Below are positions 46,108 through 54,095 of a stretch of DNA of 54,095 nt, one piece after another. The position numbers and the translations under genes are program-made. The notes below the pieces were generated by a model. It searched no databases and had not been told where the DNA came from. It worked only from the letters and a program-made list of their open reading frames with translations. This DNA is from Hydrogenophilales bacterium (GTDB lineage: Bacteria; Pseudomonadota; Gammaproteobacteria; Burkholderiales; Thiobacillaceae): contig JAGXGM010000070.1 of the NCBI GenBank assembly GCA_024636675.1, forward strand, positions 1 through 54,095, in the 5' to 3' direction. The number at the start of each line of letters is the position of its first letter. Within the stretch, counting starts at the first letter, position 1.

Positions 46108-46498
46108 GGCGCGCCAGCGCATCGTCGGACAACTGGCCGAGCGCGTGCGTGAGGATGCCGGTCTGGGGCTGCGGTGCTTTTTCCAGAGCCTGTTCGCCAG
46201 CATCGGTGAGATACAGCTGCACCACGCGCTGGTCGACATGGTTGCGCTCGCGCCGGATCAATCCCGACTTCTCGATCTTGTCGAGCAGATTGCTGGCGGT
46301 GGAGGCGTGGATCGACAGCGCCTGCGCCAGTTCGGATACCTTCATTCCGGGATGCTGACGCAGCGCGGCCATCGCCCAGATCTGCGCGCCGCTGACGCCG
46401 CAGGCTTTTTCAACCGCCTTGAAATGCTGGCGGACGGCACCAAAAATCACGCGAAACTGGCGCAGGGACTCACTGGCGGCGGGGTTGCTTGAACTCAA
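46025..46498 (-). CDS. MarR-family transcriptional regulator
   Basis: A 157-residue winged-helix regulator: MKVSELAQALSIHASTASNL is the recognition helix region (~52-71), followed by the wing with LIRRERNHVDQRVVQLYLTD (~79-98), including the conserved Asp-x-Arg. MarR proteins repress nearby genes and are released by small ligands. Translation begins at a TTG with GGAGA-like bases (GAGACCCG) upstream. It is next to glnE, 44 bases away on the same strand, but probably not functionally linked. No target dyad was identified. Confidence 0.88.
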   Translation of the reverse strand: MSSSNPAASESLRQFRVIFGAVRQHFKAVEKACGVSGAQIWAMAALRQHPGMKVSELAQALSIHASTASNLLDKIEKSGLIRRERNHVDQRVVQLYLTDAGEQALEKAPQPQTGILTHALGQLSDDALARLNQDLAALIAHMGAVDTQAAQKPLSEL

Positions 46499-46542
46499 GA
46501 CGGGTCTCCGGATGCGGCAAAGCGCTCATCATGGCAGGAATT

Positions 46543-49236
46543 TCAGCTTGCCGTGTTCATGACCTGCGCCCACAGCGACTGGACGCCATCGCGCACGGGT
46601 GCCACCGCGGACAGCGGCACCCGAGCGTATTCCGCGCCGCTGAGCTTGATTGCGTGCTGCTGGCGGCGCAGTTCACGGTAGGCGTCGGCGGCAGCCTGCG
46701 CGAGTTCGGCGGGAACCAGCCCGGCCGCGGCCGCGCGCAGCAGCAGCGCGATGTTGCCCACGTTGTCGGCAAGTTCGGGATGCGCATTGCTATGCCGCAG
46801 CACCAGATACTGCACGCAGAACTCGACGTCGACGATGCCGCCGCCGTCATGCTTGAGGTCGAACAGTTCGCTGGTGTTGACGTGGCCGGCGTGCATCTTC
46901 TCGCGCATTGCCAGCACTTCTTCGCGCAGCTTTTCGGCGTCGCGCGGCAGGCACAGTATCTCGCGGCGCAGGGCCTCGAAGGCCTCGCCGATCGCCGCGT
47001 CGCCGCAGACGAAGCGCGCGCGCGTCAGTGCCTGATGCTCCCAGGTCCAGGCGTGATGCCGCTGGTAGTCGCGGAACGCCTCGACCGAGCTGACCAGGAG
47101 GCCCGCCGCGCCGTCCGGGCGCAGGCGCAGGTCGGTCTCGTAGAGGATGCCCGCCGGGGTGAGGGTGCCGAGCCAGGTGTTGATGCGCTGCGTCAGCCGT
47201 GCGTAGATTTCCTGCGCGCGCTCGTCGGTATCGTCGTAGAGGAACACCAGGTCGAGGTCGGACGCATAGCCGAGTTCCCGGCCGCCGAGCTTGCCGTAGC
47301 CGACGACGGCGAAGTGTGGCGTGTCGCGGTGGCGCGTCTTCAGTCCGGCCCAGCAGCGCGACAGGGTTTCGGCGAGCAACGTGTCGGCAAGATTCGACAG
47401 GTGATCCGACAGCGCTTCCAGCGTCAGCCGGCCGGCCACGTCCTGCGCCAGGAGGCGCAACGTCTGCACCTGCTTGAAGCGGCGCAGCGCATCCAGTTGC
47501 GCTTCGGTGTCGCCGGGGCGGGCATCGAGTTCGTCGCGCAATTGCGCGGCAAGCTGCGCCCAGTCGGGCACGCTCATCAGGGATTGCGGCGATATCAGTT
47601 CGTCCAGCAACTGCGGCTGCTGCGTCAGCACCTGCGCCGCCCACGGACTCGCCGCCAACAGGCGCGCCAGCTGGCGCAATGCCGCCGGATATTCGGCGAG
47701 CAGCGCCAGGTAGGTGGAACGGCGCGCGATGGACTGCATCAGCGCGGCGAAGCGTTCCAGCGTGGCCGCCGGATCGGGCTGGCTGCCGATAACTTCGAGC
47801 GCGGGCGGCAACAGCGCGTTGAGCAAAAGCTGGGTCGACTCGGCAAGTTGCGCGGTGTGCTGGCGCAATGTGTCGAGCGTGGCCAGCACCCGCTGCGGAT
47901 CGCCATAGCCGGCGTTTTCCAGCAACGCGCGGATGGTGGCGGCGTCCGCCGTGCCGCAGCAGACGGCGGTCAGCGGGTGACTCTCCTGGTCGGTCTGCGG
48001 CGCGGCGAACATCTGTTCGAAGTGGCGCGTGACCTTGTTGCGGTGACGCTCGAGCGCGGCGAGCAGCGCCGCGTAGTCGGGAAAGTCCATCGCCTCGGCG
48101 AGCATCGCCTGCGATTCGGCGTCGTCCGGCAACTGCTGGGTTTGCGCGTCGTCCAGATACTGCAGCCGGTGTTCCAGCCGTCGCAAGAAATCGTAGGCAG
48201 CGGCAAGTTCCTGCCGTGCATCGGCCGTCATCAGGCCGCTGTTCACCAGTTCGCCCAGCACCGTCAGGGTCGGCCGCTGCTGCAGCGCGGCAATCTTGCC
48301 GCCGCGGATGAGCTGGAACACCTGCGCGGTGAATTCGATTTCGCGGATGCCGCCCGGCCCCAGCTTGATGTTGTCGGCCATCTCGCGGCGCGCGACCTCG
48401 CGCCGTATCTGCATGTGGAGGTCGCGGATCGCGGCAAATGCGCCGAAATCGAGGTATTTGCGGAACACAAAGGGCCGCACGATTTCCATCAATTCGTCAT
48501 GGCGGCTACCGGTGAGCGGGCGCGCCTTGATCCAGGCGTAGCGCTCCCACGGCCGCCCCTGCGCGACCAGATAGTCTTCCAGCATCGCAAAGCCCATCGC
48601 GAACGGCCCCGAATCGCCCCACGGGCGCAGCCGCAGGTCGACGCGGAACACGTAACCGTCGGCGGTGGCTTCCGACAGTGCCGCCGTCAGCTTGCGCCCG
48701 AGGCGGACGAAGAATTCATGGTTGCTGATCGATTTTATTGCGGCGGCGTTGTTGTCGGCCGCGGTGTCGCCTTCCTCAGGGTAGAGGTAGATGAGGTCGA
48801 TGTCGGACGACACATTGAGCTCGCCGCCGCCGAGTTTGCCCATGCCGACGACGACCATCTGCTGCGGCAGGCCATGTTCATCGCGCGGTTCGCCGTGGCG
48901 CGCGGCGAGCGCGGCGTGGTGGAAATCGAGCGCCGCCGCGAGGCATACCTCGGCCAGCGTGGTGTAGGCGGCCGTCACTTCGGCCAGGTCGGCGCTGCCC
49001 GCCAGATCGCGCGCGGTGGCAATCAGCCACACGTGCTGGCGCAGCTGCCTGAGCCGCTGATGCAGCGCGGCCTCATCGGCGCATGGGGGTGCGCTCAAAA
49101 ATGCCTGCATCGCTTCGCGGGCGAACGCCCGGTCGAGTTGTCCGGCCACGGCTTCGGCCAGCAGGGGGTGTGCCGCCAGCAGGTGGCGGCCGAAGCGGGA
49201 ACAGCGGACAACAGGGTCGAGTACGGGATTGCTCAT
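46543..49236 (-). CDS. glnE: Bifunctional glutamine synthetase adenylyltransferase/deadenylylase
   Basis: GlnE adds and removes AMP on glutamine synthetase under control of PII and glutamine. The 897 residues hold two nucleotidyltransferase domains with the metal motif GG-x-EL-x5-D-x-D: GGGELNVSSDIDLIYLYP (~150-167) and GGRELGYASDLDLVFLYDD (~655-673), separated by a helical linker, and the family's LGPGGIREIEFTAQVFQL and GGGIVDVEFCVQYLVL. Length is normal (about 900-950). The start at 49236 is divergent from acs. A longer frame reaching 50964 is a shadow over acs. Confidence 0.95.
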   Translation of the reverse strand: MSNPVLDPVVRCSRFGRHLLAAHPLLAEAVAGQLDRAFAREAMQAFLSAPPCADEAALHQRLRQLRQHVWLIATARDLAGSADLAEVTAAYTTLAEVCLAAALDFHHAALAARHGEPRDEHGLPQQMVVVGMGKLGGGELNVSSDIDLIYLYPEEGDTAADNNAAAIKSISNHEFFVRLGRKLTAALSEATADGYVFRVDLRLRPWGDSGPFAMGFAMLEDYLVAQGRPWERYAWIKARPLTGSRHDELMEIVRPFVFRKYLDFGAFAAIRDLHMQIRREVARREMADNIKLGPGGIREIEFTAQVFQLIRGGKIAALQQRPTLTVLGELVNSGLMTADARQELAAAYDFLRRLEHRLQYLDDAQTQQLPDDAESQAMLAEAMDFPDYAALLAALERHRNKVTRHFEQMFAAPQTDQESHPLTAVCCGTADAATIRALLENAGYGDPQRVLATLDTLRQHTAQLAESTQLLLNALLPPALEVIGSQPDPAATLERFAALMQSIARRSTYLALLAEYPAALRQLARLLAASPWAAQVLTQQPQLLDELISPQSLMSVPDWAQLAAQLRDELDARPGDTEAQLDALRRFKQVQTLRLLAQDVAGRLTLEALSDHLSNLADTLLAETLSRCWAGLKTRHRDTPHFAVVGYGKLGGRELGYASDLDLVFLYDDTDERAQEIYARLTQRINTWLGTLTPAGILYETDLRLRPDGAAGLLVSSVEAFRDYQRHHAWTWEHQALTRARFVCGDAAIGEAFEALRREILCLPRDAEKLREEVLAMREKMHAGHVNTSELFDLKHDGGGIVDVEFCVQYLVLRHSNAHPELADNVGNIALLLRAAAAGLVPAELAQAAADAYRELRRQQHAIKLSGAEYARVPLSAVAPVRDGVQSLWAQVMNTAS

Positions 49237-49287
49237 GGCATGGATTAGAATTTGCAGTATCAAACACTCTATCAGTGGAGAGACCGT

Positions 49288-51255
<1,968 letters not shown>

Positions 51256-51361
51256 ATGGCATGGGGCAGGGGGAAAGGTGGTTCAATCCATCCCTTGTCT
51301 TCCCGTGCGTGCCGTCAGCCGGAACCAGTAGCCGTTCAGCCATCAACCACGGAAGAAAATC

Positions 51362-51826
51362 ATGCCTCATTACCATGCCGTCGTCTGGCTCGACCACAAT
51401 GGAGCCAATGTCATGCACATCAATCCGGATGACGTTGAAAAATCAGTGGTGAGTCCGGCCACGCCGCACCGCAATTTCCACCGCAAGCGGGACTCGGTCA
51501 GCGGCAGTCGCCAGCCCGAAGACCAGCACTATTATCACGAGGTCGTGGAAGCCCTCGCCGGCGCCGCGGAAATTCTGATCGTCGGCCCCGGCCAGGCCAA
51601 GCTTGAGTTGATCAAGCATATCCATTCCCACGATCACGGCGTCTCCGATAAGGTGATCGGGGTGGAAACAGTGGATCATCCGAGCGATGCCCAACTGGTC
51701 GCGTATGCCCGCAAGTATTTCGTGACCAAGGACAGGATGCTGTCGCAGTGTCGGGAACCTTGTTCATGGCCGCGTCTATGCGCTCGCGTTCACAGTTGCC
51801 ACCATATTCAATGCCAAACCATCTAA
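51362..51826 (+). CDS. eRF1-domain-like 'translational machinery' protein, altered C-terminus
   Basis: Residues ~1-130 match a family of small bacterial proteins related to the C-terminal domain of eRF1: YHAVVWLDHNGANVMHINPD, VEALAGAAEILIVGPGQAKL, VIGVETVDHPSDAQLVAYAR, KYFVTKDRM. Family members usually end a few residues after this point. Here the frame runs on for 25 more residues (CREPCSWPRLCARVHSC...) that look like read-through of unrelated DNA, so the natural stop was probably lost at about 51745. The conserved part is whole and may still be made. GGAAGAAA precedes the ATG. It is downstream of acs by about 100 bases. Confidence 0.75.
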   Translation: MPHYHAVVWLDHNGANVMHINPDDVEKSVVSPATPHRNFHRKRDSVSGSRQPEDQHYYHEVVEALAGAAEILIVGPGQAKLELIKHIHSHDHGVSDKVIGVETVDHPSDAQLVAYARKYFVTKDRMLSQCREPCSWPRLCARVHSCHHIQCQTI

Positions 51827-51983
51827 AATCAGGTTCATTCACGTCCCGCATTAACCATTCAAGGTGCAGTCTATCGGCAAGCAGATGGTCAACCTCAACA
51901 ACTGGGTCGTCTTCTTCGTCCAGGCCGAGTAAAGCCAAAATCATGCTGTAGTCGTTGGCTTCTTCGTTCGTTATTTCAACCAT
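51745..51983 (-). pseudogene. Truncated gene of unknown function
   Basis: A minus-strand frame from an ATG at 51983 (or a TTG at 52007) encodes about 80 coding-like residues (MVEITNEEANDYSMILALLG, then EEDDPVVEVDHLL and EPDFRWFGIEYGG), acidic and unlike the neighbours in base use (more A/T). Past about 51745 it continues only as antisense of the eRF1-like gene. The 3' end appears cut off at the same breakpoint that altered that gene. No family recognised. Confidence 0.45.
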
Positions 51984-52096
51984 CGTTATCTTCAATTCTG
52001 TGTCCAACAGGGTGCTCCAGGCGACGGCTTACGCTGCGCCTGAACTTTGTTCAGTGGAACACCGTCCCTGGATGTAAGGGGGCGTATTCTTCATCC

Positions 52097-52119
52097 AGCA
52101 CCCTGCGGGGTGCTTTTTT
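52097..52119 (+). terminator. Intrinsic terminator
   Basis: A 7-bp stem (AGCACCC / GGGTGCT, loop TGCG) followed by six T. No plus-strand gene ends just before it; it may be the original terminator of the eRF1-like gene, now displaced by inserted DNA. Confidence 0.8.
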
Positions 52120-52202
52120 GTCGGATTTTTTACAAATAAGTATAAATAATCAGGTTGTTGAATTTGATTAAAATAAATCGATTATAGGATCTGATTTTCA
52201 GC

Positions 52203-52529
52203 GTGAATCTGGCGCCCAATGCCAACAACGACCTGACCATCACCGCCATGGATAAATCGGGCATAACGGATTCCTTTGCCAACTGGGCCGCGCTGGATGA
52301 CTGGGTCAATGGAGAAAACCGGATACTGGTGCTGTCGACGACCGGAAATCTGATGCAGTTCGTCACCATCAATTCTGAATTCGGGGTCTTGGGGGTGTTT
52401 GGTGGTTTGGATCAATACAAGCAGACCGAGATTTCCGGTGTTACCGCTGTCCCCGAGGCCGACACCTACGCCGTGCTGCTGGCCGGTCTCGCTCTGGTGG
52501 GCTTCGCCGCACGCCGCAATCTGGCCTGA
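52203..52529 (+). CDS. PEP-CTERM protein lacking its N-terminus
   Basis: The last 25 residues form a PEP-CTERM sorting signal: the Val-Pro-Glu motif, a hydrophobic stretch (TYAVLLAGLALVGFA) and a terminal Ala-Arg-Arg cluster, recognised by exosortase for export and anchoring. The frame opens only at a TAG six codons before the GTG, so no signal peptide is encoded, and the 108 residues are short for such proteins. It is probably the remaining 3' part of a larger gene. No exosortase gene is in this window. A terminator follows 17 bases after the stop. Confidence 0.7.
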   Translation: MNLAPNANNDLTITAMDKSGITDSFANWAALDDWVNGENRILVLSTTGNLMQFVTINSEFGVLGVFGGLDQYKQTEISGVTAVPEADTYAVLLAGLALVGFAARRNLA

Positions 52530-52546
52530 TCAGTCGACGCCCTGGG

Positions 52547-52576
52547 AAAAGCGCCGCTTGGCCGGCGCTTTTTTTT
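52547..52576 (+). terminator. Intrinsic terminator after the PEP-CTERM gene
   Basis: Stem AAAAGCGCCG / CGGCGCTTTT with a 6-base loop and eight T at the end. Confidence 0.88.
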
Positions 52577-52769
52577 GCGTAACGAAGAGGTCTTTCGCCG
52601 GCTGTAAATACGGCCGTCCCGGAACATGGAGCGGGTGATGGATTTGCGGATGTGAGCCGGGTTTTTGCCGAAAAAACATAAATCATTGAATATAAAAGAA
52701 TAAATAATTTTCTATTATTGTCCGACCCCCTAAAGTCCGTCGAAATATCGACGTAACTGTTGATAATCC

Positions 52770-52850
52770 TGTAAAGGGCAAACTCGTCGTGAGGCGAGGA
52801 CGCAAAGCTACCGGTCTTTGAACTAAGACGGCGGGGCTGCCAGTGGAAGC
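52770..52850 (+). ncRNA. Cyclic-di-GMP riboswitch (GEMM-I)
   Basis: The sequence holds the GEMM-I core: AGGGCAAAC, a short hairpin closed by a GTGA (GNRA) tetraloop, GACGCAAAGC with the tetraloop receptor region, a second helix (CCGGTCTT with AAGACGG) and GGCGGGGCTGCC at the 3' side. The middle G of AGGGC, and a C at the 3' partner place, are the bases associated with c-di-GMP rather than cGAMP. The start codon of the protease gene is about 67 bases downstream. A hairpin (AGCCAT, loop T5, ATGGCT at 52848-52864) and the T-run inside it may form the switching part; a GGCT/AGCC stem followed by T6 could act as terminator. Confidence 0.9.
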
Positions 52851-52916
52851 CATTTTTTATGGCTGTGGTGCGTAAAAGTGTCCTGATTCAGGCGGTTTAT
52901 TGATCAAGGAGCCTCC

Positions 52917-54095
52917 ATGTCGCATCAATGCCCATTCCCCGTCCGTTCGACCGACAGCCGCTACAGCTACCGTGCCGGCAGCGTGCCGGGCTTTACCCTG
53001 AGCCTTGCCCTGGTGGCGGCCCTGGCGGGCTATGCCGGGCTCAGCGACGCCGCACCTGCAGCGCAGGCAAACGCCAAAGCGTCCGGGGCGGTCACGGAGA
53101 TCCCCGTTTCCTCAGGCGCTGCCATCGGCTGGGCCAAGGGACGCCTGCTGATGGCGCCGCGCGCCGGCCTGCCCGATAAAGAATTCGACAAAATATTGAA
53201 GTCGCTGAACGCCAGGTCGAAAGGCCGCTTCAGCCGGACCCATACCCATGTTGTCGAGCTGCCACCGGGGATGGACGAGGTGAAGGCCATGCAGGTGCTG
53301 AAAAAGGATCGACGCCTGAAATATGTCGAGCTCGACATGGCGCTGGCGCCGTCTCTCAGCGTGAACGATCCCTCGTATTCGAACAGCTGGGCCTTGCCGA
53401 AAATCCAGGCGCCCAATGCGTGGGACAAGGCCAACGGCAGCGGTGTGACCATCGCTATCCTGGATACCGGCGTGAATGGCAACCATCCCGACCTCGCCGC
53501 CAACATGGTTCCGGGTCGCAATATTTTCGACAACAACACCGATACGGCCGACGTGAACGGCCATGGCACCTCGGTGTCGGGCGCGGCAGCGATGGTGGGC
53601 AACAATGGCACGGGTAGCGCCGGCGTGGCCTGGGGCGCGAAGATCATGCCGGTGCGCATTTCCGGCCTGGACGGCTATGCCTACTACAGCACGATTGCGC
53701 AGGGGATCAACTGGGCCGCCGACAACGGCGCCCGCGTGGCCAACGTGAGCTACGGCGTATCCGGCAGCGCATCCGTGCAGTCGGCGGCGAACTACATGCG
53801 CAGCAAGGGCGGCGTGGTGGTGGTTGCTGCCGGCAACAGCGGCATCGACGAAAACATCGCAGCGCACGATTCCATGCTGAGCGTCTCGGCGACCGGCAAC
53901 ACCGATGGGCGCCCCAGCTGGTCGAGCTACGGCAATTACGTCGATCTCGCCGCACCCGGCGTAAGCATTTACGCGCCCACCCGCGGCGGCGGCTATGCCA
54001 ACGTGTCGGGCACCTCTTTTTCCGCGCCGATCACGGCCGGCACTGTCGCCCTGATGATGTCGGCCAATGCCAAGCTGACGCCGGCGGATGTCGAC
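52917..54095 (+). CDS. Secreted subtilisin-like serine protease (S8), 3' end outside window
   Basis: 393 codons are visible and the gene continues past the window. A signal/anchor region (~residues 25-50) is followed by an inhibitor-like propeptide (~65-135) and the S8 catalytic domain: Asp in AIAILDTGVNGNHPDL, His in VNGHGTSVSGAAAM, the oxyanion Asn in VVVAAGNSG and Ser in SGTSFSAPITAG. All catalytic residues are present. AAGGAG lies six bases upstream of the ATG. The c-di-GMP riboswitch in its leader means expression follows c-di-GMP level; a role in surface-protein processing or biofilm release is inference. Confidence 0.92.
   Translation, partial: MSHQCPFPVRSTDSRYSYRAGSVPGFTLSLALVAALAGYAGLSDAAPAAQANAKASGAVTEIPVSSGAAIGWAKGRLLMAPRAGLPDKEFDKILKSLNARSKGRFSRTHTHVVELPPGMDEVKAMQVLKKDRRLKYVELDMALAPSLSVNDPSYSNSWALPKIQAPNAWDKANGSGVTIAILDTGVNGNHPDLAANMVPGRNIFDNNTDTADVNGHGTSVSGAAAMVGNNGTGSAGVAWGAKIMPVRISGLDGYAYYSTIAQGINWAADNGARVANVSYGVSGSASVQSAANYMRSKGGVVVVAAGNSGIDENIAAHDSMLSVSATGNTDGRPSWSSYGNYVDLAAPGVSIYAPTRGGGYANVSGTSFSAPITAGTVALMMSANAKLTPADVD

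Overview
The window looks like the chromosome of a high-GC, Gram-negative betaproteobacterium, most likely from the Thiobacillaceae/Nitrosomonadales area. Grounds: GC-rich codon use, a Che operon, GlnE, Acs, a Pha-type antiporter, a VpsR-like enhancer-binding protein and a PEP-CTERM protein occur together. The taxon is inferred from gene content only. No tRNA, rRNA, CRISPR array or intact insertion sequence was seen.

Layout. (1) 1-2902, plus strand: end of a chemotaxis operon (cheW', cheR, cheD, cheB). (2) 2951-9512, minus: an OmpA-like lipoprotein and a complete Pha/Mrp cation/proton antiporter operon (phaAB-C-D-E-F-G). (3) 9606-13970, minus: a 1454-residue membrane-anchored six-PAS GGDEF-EAL protein. 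(4) 14409-16451, plus: a DUF481 outer-membrane protein and a PfkB sugar kinase. (5) 16452-23816: a probable functional-amyloid locus of the Fap type. A sigma-54 promoter drives a 652-residue Asn/Asp/Ser- then Gly-rich secreted protein, a small secreted protein, a FapD-like C39 peptidase and a Q/N-repeat secreted protein. A FapF-like pore gene and a sigma-54 activator gene converge on it. (6) 24305-28268: MscS channel, MgtC-like protein and unrecognised proteins. (7) 28491-36236, minus: a second Mrp/Mbh-like operon (DUF502-E-F-G-DUF4040-B-C and three antiporter-like D/NuoL subunits), one of which has lost usual proton-path residues. (8) 36248-39119: a scarred segment with a truncated universal-stress-protein copy, an orphan gene end, a PEGA/SHOCT-type protein, a fused monohaem cytochrome-porin of Cyc2-like architecture and a frameshifted hemW remnant. 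(9) 39117-46498: universal stress protein, CPA2 and CPA1 antiporters, DUF2062 protein, Ca2+/cation exchanger and a MarR regulator. (10) 46543-51255: glnE and acs, divergent. (11) 51362-54095: a gene end damaged at a breakpoint, a truncated PEP-CTERM protein, and a c-di-GMP (GEMM-I) riboswitch in front of a secreted subtilisin-like protease that runs off the window.

Themes. Ion and osmotic homeostasis is over-represented: two Mrp-type systems, CPA1, CPA2, CaCA, MscS and MgtC. Surface life and c-di-GMP are the second theme: the GGDEF-EAL protein, the c-di-GMP riboswitch, chemotaxis and the amyloid locus. The most interesting item is the amyloid locus. Three secreted proteins share a C-terminal VIQNS-N-IQN-type motif, two carry a Leu-Arg-Gly motif about 50-60 residues from the start that could be the target of the C39 peptidase, and a well-spaced -24/-12 promoter with an upstream dyad fits control by the neighbouring activator.
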